A DNA stretch of 64,000 bases, taken from positions 59,912,061 through 59,976,060 of the forward strand of contig OY997647.1 of the NCBI GenBank assembly GCA_963921795.1. Direction: 5' to 3'. Below, one piece after another: positions 33,201-45,120 of this stretch (positions within the stretch are counted from its first letter, which is position 1; every line of letters starts with the position of its first letter). The stretch comes from Nannobrachium achirus (lineage: Eukaryota; Chordata; Actinopteri; Myctophiformes; Myctophidae). Under the pieces are notes generated by a model that was given only the letters and a program-made list of their open reading frames with translations, searched no databases and was not told the origin of the DNA. Position numbers and translations under genes: made by a program.

Positions 33201-35442
33201 GTACCATTCACCTATTGAACTACACATTTACAACCTACCGTAAGTCTGTACCATTCACCTATATAGAACTACACATTTACAACCTACCGTAAGTCTGTAC
33301 CATTCACCTATAGAACTACACATGTACAACCTACCGTAAGTCTGCACCATTCACCTATAGAACTACACATTAACAACCTACCGTAAGTCTGCACCATTCA
33401 CCTATTGAACTACACATTAACAACCTACAGTAATGTCTGCACCATTCACCTATTGAACTACACATTAACAACCTACCGTAAGTCTGCACCATTCATCTAT
33501 TGAACTACACATTAACAACCTACCATAAGTCTGCACCATTCACCTATTGAACTACACATTAACAACCTACCGTAAGTCTGCACCATTCACCTATTGAACT
33601 ACACATTAACAACCTACCATAAGTCTGCACCATTCATCTATTGAACTACACATTTACAACCTAGTGTAAGTCTGTACCATTCACCTATTGAACTACACAT
33701 TTACAACCTACCGTAAGTCTGCACCATTCACCTATTGAACTACACATTTACAACCTACCGTAAGTCTGCACCATTCACCTATAGAACTACACATTTACAA
33801 CCTACCGTAAGTCTGCACCATTCACCTATTGAACTACACATTAACAACCTACCGTAAGTCTGCACCATTCACCTATTGAACTACACATTTACAACCTAGT
33901 GTAAGTCTGTACCATTCACCTATAGAACTACACATTAACAACCTACCGTAAGTCTGTACCATTCACCTATAGAACTACACATTAACAACCTACCGTAAGT
34001 CTGCACCATTCACCTATTGAACTACACATTAACAACCTACCGTAAGTCTGTACCATTCACCTATTGAACTACACATTTATAACCTACCATAAGTCTGCAC
34101 CATTCACCTATAGAACTACACATTAACAACCTACCGTAAGTCTGTACCATTCACCTATTGAACTACACATTAACAACCAACCGTAAGTCTGCACCATTCA
34201 CCTATTGAACTACACATTAACAACCTACCGTAAGTCTGCACCATTCACCTATTGAACTACACATTTACAACCTACCGTAAGTCTGTACCATTCACCTATT
34301 GAACTACACATTTACAACCTACCGTAAGTCTGCACCATTCACCTATTGAACTACACATTTACAACATACCGTAAGTCTGTACCATTCACCTATTGAACTA
34401 CACATTTACAACCTACCGTAAGTCTGCACCATTCACCTATTGAACTACACATTTACAACCTACCGTAAGTCTGCACCATTCACCTATAGAACTACACATT
34501 AACAACCTACCGTAAGTCTGTACCATTCACCTATTGAACTACACATTAACAACCAACCGTAAGTCTGCACCATTCACCTATTGAACTACACATTAACAAC
34601 CTACCGTAAGTCTGCACCATTCACCTATTGAACTACACATTTACAACCTACCGTAAGTCTGCACCATTCACCTATTGAACTACACATTAACAACCTACCG
34701 TAAGTCTGTACCATTCACCTATTGAACTACACATTTACAACCTACCATAAGTCTGTACCATTCACCTATTGAACTACACATTTACAACCTACCATAAGTC
34801 TGTACCATTCACCTATTGAACTACACATTTACAACCTACCATAAGTCTGTACCATTCACCTATAGAACTACACATTTACAACCTACCATAAGTCTGCACC
34901 ATTCACCTATTGAACTACACATTAACAACCTACCGTAAGTCTGTACCATTCACCTATTGAACTACACATTAACAACCAACCGTAAGTCTGCACCATTCAC
35001 CTATTGAACTACACATTAACAACCTACCGTAAGTCTGCACCATTCACCTATTGAACTACACATTTACAACCTACCGTAAGTCTGTACCATTCACCTATTG
35101 AACTACACATTAACAACCTACCGTAAGTCTGTACCATTCACCTATTGAACTACACATTTACAACCTACCATAAGTCTGTACCATTCACCTATTGAACTAC
35201 ACATTTACAACCTACCATAAGTCTGTACCATTCACCTATTGAACTACACATTTACAACCTACCATAAGTCTGTACCATTCACCTATAGAACTACACATTT
35301 ACAACCTACCATAAGTCTGCACCATTCACCTATTGAACTACACATTTACAACCTACCATAAGTCTGTACCATTCACCTATAGAACTACACATTAACAACC
35401 TACCGTAAGTCTGTACCATTCAACTATAGAACTACACATTAA
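30222..35442 (+). repeat. 47-bp minisatellite repeating the rbms3 splice donor
   Basis: About 111 units of 47 bp. Each unit carries CAACCTACC, the last nine bases of the upstream exon, then GTAAGTCTG(C/T)ACC, TTCACCTAT(T/A)GAACTACA and CATTAA or CATTTA. The register is exact with the exon end at 30230, so the array is an expansion of the exon-intron boundary. About 15 units read CATAAGT and thus lack the donor GT. Two units near 30319 and 30366 lack one C (CCTACGTAAGT). The array ends at 35442 against a hAT element. Confidence 0.93.
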
Positions 35443-36025
35443 CAGTGGTGGACAGAGTAGTCAACCCCAGTACTCCAGTCTAAGATACTCCCCCTCAAAT
35501 CTACTCAATAACATGTGAAAGTTACTCAGTCAAATGTATTGTCGTTGTCAGGTGGAAACCTTGTATGTCCAAAACAGTTTGTTTTGTATTTATCATTTCA
35601 TCATTTAAAGTAGTGAAAACAGCCGATCTACAAGCACACAACGCCTCGCATCGTGAGGCGTTGTGTGCTTGTAGATTGGCTGTTTTCACTACTTTTGTGC
35701 GACGGCCTTGTATGATGAAGCAGGGCTTTGCTTTGCGAAAAAATTTATAAATTTGAAACTTGGTGATACGAGGTTTCTGCCCGACAGTGACGATTTACTT
35801 TGTTGGCCGCCCAGCCCCCAAAATGGAACGCAGGCCGTCATTTTATTTACATTTTTTTCCTAATGCCCGGCCTGGACCGGCCGGGAATGAACCGGTCGTT
35901 CGGGAGTTGTCCCGCTTTTCCCAATGGCCAGCACGTCCCTGCTCTTCACTACTAAGTGCAGGTATTCGAAAAGATTACAAAAAGTACAATACTCAATTAA
36001 ATGAAGTATGTTACTGTCCACCACT

Positions 36026-36026
<1 letters not shown>
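35443..36026. mobile_element. hAT-F copy, ends intact, hosts MITE-A
   Basis: CAGTGGTGGACAGAGTAGTC at the array boundary and GTTACTGTCCACCACTG at the right are inverted. MITE-A (35537-35796) and a CCGGCCTGGACCGGCCGGGA-type block lie inside. Flanks are repeats on both sides, so no duplication can be read. Confidence 0.75.
35537..35796 (-). mobile_element. MITE-A copy 10, full length
   Basis: TATTGTCGTTGTCAGGTGGA to CCCGACAGTGACGATTTA. The 150 bp downstream match the flank of copy 2. Confidence 0.85.
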
Positions 36027-36062
<36 letters not shown>

Positions 36063-36066
<4 letters not shown>

Positions 36067-36349
36067 GTCTCGTGGTGTCTCTCTGCTCAGCGTCTGGCTC
36101 AGCGTAGTTTAATGGTTTTTTAGGAGCGAATCATTAAGCAGTTTTCATAAGCCCGCCGCTCAAGAATAGTTTACAACGTGGAAGAGACGTTGTGATATAT
36201 TTAGCGTTGTTAAAAGACTAGGAAAAACACTAAGACCCTGTCTGGAAAGTCTCTTTTTAAATGCACGTTTTGCTCCTCGATCTGTGGCCGCCTGGTCCAT
36301 TTGTCAGACGCGCGTGACCATCACATGCGCGCACACAAGTACATGTCTG
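36063..36349. other. No feature seen
   Basis: Unique-looking sequence between a CT run and a MITE-M copy. Confidence 0.4.
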
Positions 36350-36895
36350 CGCTGTCAGATGGAAACCATGTATGTCCAAAACGCTTAATATTCAAAAAAA
36401 GAAGGAAAAAAAAGAATAGTAGCGATCCAATGTAGTTATTATTCAGTAACAAGCTCTTTTTCATAGTTTTCATTTGGTTCAATATTTATAAAACCTGCAG
36501 ACAGACTTAAGCACTTTCACTTAAAAAATAAAACTCGGGGCGCCCGCTGGCCTACCGGTCCAGGTGCATACCACATAGGCTCTGATGCCTTGACACCATG
36601 TCGCAGATTTGAATCCCGATCCAGACGACCTTTGCCGCGTGTCACTCCCCCATTTCCTGTCAGTCTACTGCCCTATCAATAAAGGCATAAAAGCCCCCCA
36701 AAAAAAAACTTTTAAAAAAAGGAGAAAGCTCATAATTTCAAGAAATAGCAGATCTACAAGCTCACAACGCGTCGCAATGCATTGTGAGCCTGTACTGTAG
36801 ATGATCTATTTTTGCTGCTTTTGTGTGATAACGCAGAGCATTAATTTATGAAAACACGTTTGGAGATACATGGTTTCTGGTTGATAGCAACAGCA
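36350..36895. mobile_element. MITE-M copy carrying a SINE
   Basis: GCTGTCAGATGGAAACCATG start, TCCAATGTAGTTATTATTCA, then the SINE (36538-36725), then a hairpin (36745-36815) and the end GGTTTCTGGTTGATAGCAAC. Confidence 0.6.
36538..36725 (+). mobile_element. tRNA-derived SINE in MITE-M
   Basis: GGGCGCCCGCTGGCCTACCG holds an A-box-like TGGCCTACCGG; CAGATTTGAATCCCGATCC is a good B-box. Then CGCGTGTCACTCCCCCATTT, CAATAAAGGCATAAAAGCCC and an A-rich tail. Confidence 0.75.
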
Positions 36896-37072
36896 CACCG
36901 TGTATACTGTACGCACACACACATGCACACGTACACAGACAGCTAGATGATTATTCCACTTCCTGCGGTTGGTTTGCCATAAAGGCTTGACATAGACGCA
37001 CATTATTCCTCTCTGATAGCTGCTTGGAGCCGTCCTTTCCTAAGCATACAAGCACATTTCCGTGGCAGAATG

Positions 37073-37549
37073 CAGGGGCGTCACAAGGGGGGGGGGGAAG
37101 TGGGACTGAGTTACCAGGGCCTAAGGTGGAGGGGGCCTTAATTATTTTATGCTTTAGCTATTGAAAAATAGCAGATATACAAGCTCACCGCACGGCACTC
37201 AAGCTTGTAGATCTGCTATTTTTGAAAAGTCGTGAAAATGTTTGCAAATCTTTGACCGTATGTAATTTTTAAGCGAACATTTGTAACTCAGATTTTGCTT
37301 CTGGGGGGGTCCCTGGAACTAATGGGGGTCCGTGGCCAAATACATATCATTTTGGGGGTCCTTGACAGGAAAATGTTTGAGCACCATTGACATAGAAACA
37401 TAGTTAAAAAAAATAAAAGAACTTTGAAATATTCAAAGACTTGCACAAATTGTCATGATTTTTCCAAAAAATAGCAGATCTAGTGAGTTTGTATGTCTGC
37501 TATTTTTCAACAGTTAAAGAAAGGCCCAGAAGTTGGTGTGACACCCCTG
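37073..37549 (+). mobile_element. Composite O copy 2
   Basis: CAGGGGCGTCACAAGGGG to TTGGTGTGACACCCCTG. Two hairpins surround the inner C block. Flanks share CAAGCACATTT and GTGGCAG on both sides, a 28-bp imperfect direct repeat rather than a plain 8-bp duplication. Confidence 0.75.
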
Positions 37550-38120
37550 CATGCAAGCACATTTGGGTGGCAGGATGGCGGGGGGGTGACTCAGCAACAT
37601 ATTCACCAGACGGTTGCTCAGGGTTACACCAAGACCAGACAGACTCACACAGGCATAATATTAGTATTAATTAGATTGAAGGCAGCAGCCAGACAAGGCT
37701 GCCACGGAGATGCCAGGCTGCATGGCCACACCACCTCCTGTAGCCTCCCACTGCCCTTCAGCTTGAACCCTTCACTTTGTTTCCTTCCTGTACCCATTAA
37801 GGCCTGAAAAATACTTTAAAATGTCTTGGTGCTGTCAGGCTTGCTCCCAGCAAGGACCCAAACACTCTATAGTAACTAACTGGTACTATCAGAACATCGA
37901 CCCATTTGTTATTATTTGAATTGAATTAAATCACTTACTATACCTTTAATGAATGAAATCTAACTCCATTTCACAGAATCAATGCTGTATATCATAGAAT
38001 CAGTCTCATCATTACTGTCTACTAGAATCAATGTCCATATCAATATATCATAAAATCAGTCTCCATATCAATATCACAGAATGAGTCTCCATATCAACGG
38101 GTATAAGATGTCGTTTTGTG
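37550..38120. other. No gene seen; short TCCATATCAATAT repeats
   Basis: Three or four copies of a 20-30 bp AATCAGTCTCCATATCAATA-type motif at 37990-38098. Confidence 0.45.
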
Positions 38121-38608
38121 CAGTGGTGTCAGTTCAGAAAAAGCTAAGGTATGGCAACATGACTGGTGTCTTGCACACGCAGTCATGTTGCCATACCTTA
38201 GCAACAGGCATGATACATTTATTTTAAGAAGTACATTTTATTTTTCCCCCCGTTTCTACGGTTTCTTGGGCTGGATATGGCAGCCTAGAACAGTTGTTCA
38301 AGTGCAGCTATAAACATGTTAGTAAACGTGTCACAATAATAAATTGCACCTGTGCAGCTGACCTGCTGAACCTGGGAATATACCATTTTGTCAAGATGAG
38401 GAAAATATCATTTTAATACCTTGTTAAAGTGACCATTTTGTTAAATTTTGCATTTGTAGTTATTTTACTGCAATTTAACAACATAATAACCATCACAGAT
38501 AGACAAAGAGAAATTCATGGATTTATATTTAAAAGTAACTTTTATTTTCCCCCCTGGACCCAGGGTATGGCAGCTGCATACCCCTGCCATACCCAATTGA
38601 CACCCCAG
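38121..38608. mobile_element. hAT-N
   Basis: CAGTGGTGTCAGTTC and, at the right, AATTGACACCCCAG are inverted. GTTTTGTG at 38113-38120 and 38609-38616 is a perfect 8-bp duplication. A 23-bp stem hairpin (GCTAAGGTATGGCAACATGA arm) occupies 38143-38202. Confidence 0.85.
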
Positions 38609-40483
38609 GTTTTGTGTTTAAACATTTTCTTAGATTTAATTTGATCCTGATCTCCAGTTGAGATAACATTAATAACACTACCCTTTGGTTAGTTAGTTTG
38701 TTGTGTGATAAACAACACCGGCGCTTCAGTTAATTGAACAGATATATGAGGTGATTACAAGGTGTTTTAGAGCCCAGCGATGCGTAGAACAGGCAGACAT
38801 TTATGGCCGTCTGTTGTTCTTGCTCATATTTTTGTCGAGAGCCTTTTTTTTCCAGCCGGTGCATTAGAGCAGTGGCTCTCAACCTGTGGGTCACGCTATA
38901 ATGTTGGTGGTGGTGGTTTTTGCTATTAAAATTTAAGAAAATCGAATGAAAAAAAAAAGTAATCAACAAACTATAAAATACTAATACAAATATTTTAAGG
39001 AAGAGGCAAAAATGTTGAAAATAGCCGATCTAATTCAACTCTGCCACACATTTTGTTTCGTTTCATAAAGTTTTTTTTTCATGAATTTCACGTTTCCTCA
39101 AATAAAACATTGAATCCCTTAACTGTTCTGCTGCCCTTGACGACGCTCACCGTCATTGAAAGGGTTAATACATGGCGCCGTTGACGGCGAGGACTGTCAA
39201 TCTTACTGTATATACAGTAAATGTATTATTACTTACTGTACGTCGCTCCGGTCCCGCCCGCATCGGTAATGTCCGCGATTTGTTTACAACGCACATCGGG
39301 CGTGCACGCGAAGTGAATGCCCTCCATAGTAAATCCATTGAGAGGCCCATAAAGAGACTTCATTTACTCAAAACTGACATTCTTATACAAAGGATGGTCT
39401 CCACTCTCCATACTGTACACAAAAGCTGGGCGCAGACATGTTTCTCTTCTGGGCTCACACTGTCATGTGACTAGATGACGTAATCGTTGTCGTCAAGTGA
39501 TAATCCAAAAAAACAAAAACAACCCCCTTCCGGCCCTTCAAAATAATAGCGGCGGCCTATGGAGGAAACGGCGTGGCACCGAGGCACCAAGCAAACCTTC
39601 AGATTAAGAGGCAGTAGTTGTGTTAATATGACATAAAGACTTTTTACGTTATATTTAATCTTGGCGCCAATTTGCGCTACTTTTGTGTGAGTTTAGTTTT
39701 ATATGCATTAATTTATGCATTGTGTGTGCATGCGTGCATGCGTGCGTGTAGTAAAACAATTGTGTGGACTTAAACACTTTTATTTTGAAGCGCCGGGATC
39801 TTAATTGAGCCTGGAGTTCTACTGTAAGCTTTTCATCTTGCAGCTCACAGGTCTTAAATCACGCCTGAGGTGCTAACGTTAGCTTGAAGCAGTGTGTGCT
39901 CTTGTTGCCTACCTGACCACAGCACACTACGGCCACATACAGCAGGTTGGTTGCATTCCAAAGGGCACCTAGAATAATGGAGTCACAGAAGAGAACATAC
40001 AAATACACACTGAACTCTGTGACCACAGGACAGTATAGTATAGCTCACAGTATAGCTCACAACGCGTCGCAGCGCCACTTCGACATTGACTTCTTATTGT
40101 CGGAGTGGCGACACTTCCATAGAGGTTAGGTTTAGGGTAAGGGTTAGAGATAGGGTTAGTGTCGGAATGGAGACATGTAACCATTTTCTTGAACGCTGCC
40201 TTCAGGTATGGCATGGAAAGAGGGGCATTTGCATTTCTTTCACCATAGTAAAAACTGCATTCATGGTCTGGAGAGGGCACCCCCTTTGATGTCTATGTGG
40301 CTCTAACAGTTTCTGTCTCTAAGACTAAAACAACATGATTCTCTGTCCACTGCAGCTTCAGTGTGTCACCCAGCCAGTCCATGGGTTCCCTGTAGAGGCC
40401 ATTACTGCCCCGCCCTGCCTCTCGCTTCCAGCCCTGCTGGGCGGGGACTGCCCACATGTAATCTGGTCACAGCGGGCCGCCAG

Positions 40484-40484
<1 letters not shown>
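38609..40484. other. Intron-like DNA, hAT-D fragment at 38874
   Basis: CAGTGGCTCTCAACCTGTGG at 38874 begins a hAT-D-like fragment with half a hairpin near 39025. No coding exon or other element recognised. Confidence 0.35.

Positions 40485-40565
<81 letters not shown>
40485..40565. repeat. (CA)n microsatellite
   Basis: Pure CA run of about 80 bp. Confidence 0.95.
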
Positions 40566-40568
<3 letters not shown>

Positions 40569-40589
40569 ATCAAATGGCTTTAATAACAA

Positions 40590-41190
40590 ATAGCCAACTC
40601 GTTGTGAGCTTGTAGATCTGCTATTTTTTGACAAGTGTCCCCCCCCCCCCCCCCCAGGATGATGCATTTTTATAATCGTGATAATATCGTAAATCGCGAT
40701 TTCTTTTTTTTTGTCAAATAAGTTTTATTGCCAACAGATTATCAACAACAGGATGTATCAATTATAAGATTAGCAATTTTCTGTTTTAGCATATATAAGA
40801 AAGAAAGAAAAGGAAAGAGCTGAGAAACAAGAAATAAAATACAATATGGCATCAAAACAACCCCTTCATACCCTCCCACCCCTACTGCTCAGTGACGAAA
40901 CGCATAATAGAGAATCAGAATGAATTGTTCAATGGACATGCATTAGAATAAACAGTCTGTTTACAATAACATCATCCTTCTACTCGGGTAACGGACAAGG
41001 GGCAACCAGATCTTATCAAATTGTGCCTGTCTGTCTTTAAGTGAATATCGTATTCTCTCAAGGTGAAGTCTACTAGTCATTTCATTAAGCCAGTGTTTAA
41101 ATGCAGGTGCTTCCTCTTTTTTCCAATGTAAATCGCGATTTCTTTTGTGACAATAATCGTGATATGAAATTTTTATATCGTCCCATTCTG
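40590..41190 (-). mobile_element. hAT-W copy 2, partial, split by LINE
   Basis: Reverse-strand match to 45917: it ends TATCGTCCCATTCTGTAG, contains AATCGTGATATGAAATTTTT and one hairpin arm at 40600-40625, plus a poly-C run. Interrupted at 40708-41127. Confidence 0.6.
40708..41127 (-). mobile_element. LINE 3' end with 19-bp target duplication
   Basis: GTAAATCGCGATTTCTTTT at 40689-40707 is repeated exactly at 41128-41146. The insert begins with T-run (poly-A on the minus strand), and minus-strand translation gives HWKKEEAPAFKHWLNEMTSR and LHLERIRYSLKDRQAQFDKI, resembling the C-terminus of L1/Tx1-type ORF2. Strong case for target-primed insertion with 5' truncation. Confidence 0.85.
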
Positions 41191-41669
41191 TAGAGGGCAC
41201 TTTATACAGACGGATAAAAGGCCAGGGGCTCAAGCCCCCCTTTATGTCTATGTGTGCACGTGCCTGCTGTACTGTATGTGTATGTGAGTCGTGTATCGCC
41301 ATATGTGCTCCTCGCTGTTTACTCCCCTGCCAGCCCATGCGGGCCCGTTGCCCGACGTCGCGTCCGGTTTCTCCCAACCTTATGTCACCGGGCGCTTCCC
41401 ATGGCCGCCGTGTCTGTCACGTCGTGCCGCGGCGAAACGCCTCCGTCACCGTCACGGTGCCAGCCACGGCCATGTGGCAGGCCTGTCCGCGGTCCCGGCG
41501 GCCCCGTCCCCGTTTGTCGCCTGTCCACGTCTGTCAGCAGACTGAACCCAGCTGTCACGCAGTCTAAAGGATCACGAGCGCCAATCTGTCTGCTTTTATG
41601 TCCTGTGATCGTATCTGCTGGCTAAACGCATGGCGGGCCAACACATACTCACACGTGCGCACGCACACA
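41191..41669. other. CpG-rich patch (41325-41550), no gene recognised
   Basis: GC- and CpG-rich against an AT-rich background, open in three plus-strand frames, none with a familiar motif. Confidence 0.35.
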
Positions 41670-42305
41670 CAGGGGCGTCACAAGGGGGGTGGGAAAAGTG
41701 GGACTGAGTTACTAGGGCCCAAAGTGGAGGGGCCTGGAGTTATTTTATACTTTAGCTATTGAGAAATAGCAGATATACAAGCTCACAGCGCGGCACCGAG
41801 TGCCGCGCTGCGAGCTTGTAGATCTTCTATTCTTGAAAAGTTGTGAAAATGTGTGCAACTCTTTGAATATATGTATTTTTAAGCGAACATTTGTAACTCA
41901 AATTTTGTTTCTGGGTGGTCCCTGGAACAGCATGTTTTGAGACCGGGTGTCTGCGGGCCAAATGCATGTAATTTTGGGGGTCCTTGACATGAAAACGTTT
42001 GAGCACCATTGACATAGAAACAGGTTTTTCAAAAAAACCTTAGAAGGATTTGAAATATTCAAAGACTTGCACCAATGTTCACGATTTTTCAAAAATAGCA
42101 GATCTACAAGCTCGCAGCGCGGCACTTGATGCCACGCAGTGAGCTTGTACATCTGCTATTTTTCAATAGTCAACGCTCAAAATAACGCGTAATAATGCGT
42201 TCCCAGTCTAAATGGGTAAATCCCCCTCCCCCTATGAAGAACATTCATGGGGGGCCCGCAGTGAATCCTTGTACCCAGGGCCCAGAATTTGGTGCGACAC
42301 CCCTG
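41670..42305 (+). mobile_element. Composite O copy 3, longest
   Basis: CAGGGGCGTCACAAGGGG to TTGGTGCGACACCCCTG; flanks CGCACACA and CACAGACA agree at 6 of 8. Two full hairpins (41763-41828; 42096-42163) surround the C block, and a C-type end (CCAGTCTAAATGGGTAA) is retained. Confidence 0.8.
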
Positions 42306-43373
42306 CACAGACACTGGGCAGCCAGCGTGGCCGGGTAGTTTCGCGAGCACACACACGCACGCCTGAAACTAGCCAAGCATGCGGTGTGCGTGTGCTCGGG
42401 GGGGTCGTTAAAGCATTAAGCCAGTTGGTTATACAGCCACGGTTTTGTGGCGTCGTTTGAACCAATGGCTCGGATGCCGCCCGGACAATATGGAGGCAAC
42501 AGAGTGTGGAAGGACAAGAGGTCACAGCTATAGCCAATCACAGACACCGGGAACCAGACGGGGCAGAATACAATAGAAGGAAATACAATGCAATATGATA
42601 CGATAGTGAAGGTGATAGGCTGTCAAGGATAAGAGTGTCTTAAATTCGGTCTCTTAATACCTTTGAGCAAAAGATACGCATGTTTTGGCATTTCACGGCT
42701 TGTTGACAGTAAACCCTAGACGTAACACTAGAAGTTGACACATGTAGGATTAGTCTAATAACTGAATATTACATTGACAATGTGCTGTAAATATTACTAA
42801 TATTGTTTAGTTTAGTTTACTATTTTTCTTTTTTTTTCTTTTCTTTTTTTTAGGTTAAAAGGTCATGAAACTGCGACAGAATTCCTTTGTACGTCTTTAG
42901 ATTTGGAGTACACACAGTTTAGCTTTGCAGTGTTTAAACCAGTACCTAGAACATGAATGTGTTATCCCTTTTTTGCGGTGATTGGCAGGAAAAAAGATGT
43001 GCTGTGACTGGCCAGAAAAAACAAACAAAAGAAAATGTTGGGAGATCTAAAGGTCAGAGGTCAAATATCAAACCCAAAATCATTTTTCTATAAATATATA
43101 TCTCAGCAACACCAACTCACAACGGCCAAAGACAGATTTTGTTCGGCGGTTCCCCACATTCGGTCGTGTTTGAAGTCACCATTATTACAGAAATATATAC
43201 TGCATGCTATGCTGAAGGTAATCCACTTAGTGTCATCTTTTCAAAATGCATATTTACCGTACAGTTTGTGTTTGTATGCTTATTTCGCAATACCTATTGC
43301 GCAATCCTCTGTAGAGTGAATTTGTCATCCTCATCACAAACGTATCGGGTTTCAAGAGGGAAGGGGGGGGGTT
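42306..43373. other. No gene seen
   Basis: AT-rich intron-like sequence without recognised elements. Confidence 0.4.
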
Positions 43374-43433
43374 AGAGAGAGAGAGAGAGGAGAGAGAGAG
43401 AAGAGAGAGAGAGAAGTAAGACACAATACGGTA

Positions 43434-44497
43434 CAGTCAGGTACAGTAGAGTACAGCAAAGTACAGTAAGGTAAAGTAGAGTACAGTAGAGTACAGCAAA
43501 GTACAGTCAGGTAAAGTAGAGTACAGTAGAGTACATTAAAGTACAGTACAGTAAGGTAAAGTAGAGTACAGTAGAGTACATTAAAGTACAGTACAGTAAG
43601 GTAAAGTAAGGTACAGTAGAGTACATTAAAGTACAGTACAGTAAGGTACAGTAGAGTACATTAAAGTACAGTACAGTTAGGTACAGTAGAGTACATTAAA
43701 GTACAGTACAGTAAGGTAGTACAGTAAGATACAGTACAGCAAGGTACAGCATAGTACAGTACAATACGGTACAGCAAAGTACAGTAGAGTACAGCAAAGT
43801 ACAGTACAATACGGTACAGCAAGGTACAGTAGAGTACAGCAAAGTACAGTACAATACGGTACAGCAAGGTACAGTAGAGTACAGCAAAGTACAGTACAAT
43901 ACGGTACAGTCAGGTACAGTAGAGTAAAGCAAAGTACAGTAAGGTAAAGTAGAGTACAGTACAATACGGTACAGTCAGGTACAGTAGAGTACAGCAAAGT
44001 ACAGTACAATACGGTACAGTCAGGTACAGTAGAGTACAGCAAAGTACAGTAAGGTAAAGTAGAGTACAGTAGAGTACAGCAAAGTACAGTAAGGTAAAGT
44101 AGAGTACAGTAGAGTACATTAAAGTACAGTACAGTAAGGTAAAGTAGAGTACAGTAGAGTACATTAAAGTACAGTACAGTAAGGTAAAGTAGAGTACAGT
44201 AGAGTACATTAAAGTACAGTACAGTAAGGTATAGTAAGGTACAGTAGAGTAAGGTAAAGTAGAGTACAGTAGAGTACATTAAAGTACAGTACAGTAAGGT
44301 AAAGTAGAGTACAGTAGAGTGCATTAAAGTACAGTACAGTAAGGTATAGTAAGGTACAGTAGAGTACATTAAAGTACAGTATAGTAAGGTACAGTAGAGT
44401 ACTTTAAAGTACAGTACAGTAAGGTACAGTAGAGTACAGTAAAGTACAGTACAGTACAGTAAGGTACAGTAGAGTACAGTAAAGTACAGTACAGTAA
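43434..44497. repeat. GTACAGTA-type satellite, ~1.06 kb
   Basis: Repeated GTACAGTAGAGTACAG, GTACAGTAAGGTA and CATTAAAGTACAGTA modules in 25-60 bp higher units. It reads through as YCTLLY-type peptides on the minus strand, which are not genes. Confidence 0.9.
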
Positions 44498-45097
44498 GTG
44501 GATGGATGGATGGATGGATGGATGGATGTGGATGGATGGATGGATGGATGGATGGATGTGAATGGATGGATGTGAATGGATGGATGGATGGATGGGTGGG
44601 TGGATGGATGGATGGATGGATGTGGATGGATGGATGGATGTGGATGGACGGATGGATGGATGTGGATGGGTGGATGGATGTGGATGGATGGATGTGGATG
44701 GATGGATGGATGGATGGATGGATGGATGGATGGATGTGGATGGATGGATGGATGGATATGGATGGATGGATGGATGGATGGATGTGGATGGATGGATGGA
44801 TGGATGTGGATGGATGGATGGATGTGGATGGATGGATGTGGATGGATGGATGGATGCAGGGATGGATGGATGGATGGATGTGGATGGATGCATGTATGTG
44901 GATGGATGGATGCATGGATGGATGGATGTGGATGGATGGATGGATGGATGGATGGATGGATGGATGGATGTGGATGGATGGATGGATGTGGATGGATGGA
45001 TGTGGATGGATGGATGGATGGATGTGGATGGATGGATGGATGGATAGATGGATGTGTGTGTGGGTGGATGGATGGATGGATGGATGGATGGATGTGG
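44498..45097. repeat. (GGAT)n satellite with TGTGGATGGA variants
   Basis: About 600 bp of GGAT tetramers interrupted by TGTGGATG; it directly abuts the GTACAGTA array. Confidence 0.95.
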
Positions 45098-45120
45098 GTG
45101 GATCACTGCTGCAACGTAGC

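Noticed and set aside
30231-35442. CRISPR-like array
   Set aside because: Units are contiguous with no unique spacers, begin inside a eukaryotic exon, and the genome is vertebrate.
40345-40470. Possible rbms3 exon after CCACTGCAG
   Set aside because: Translation (LQCVTQPVHGFPVE...) does not match the expected GAVITPTMDHP continuation.
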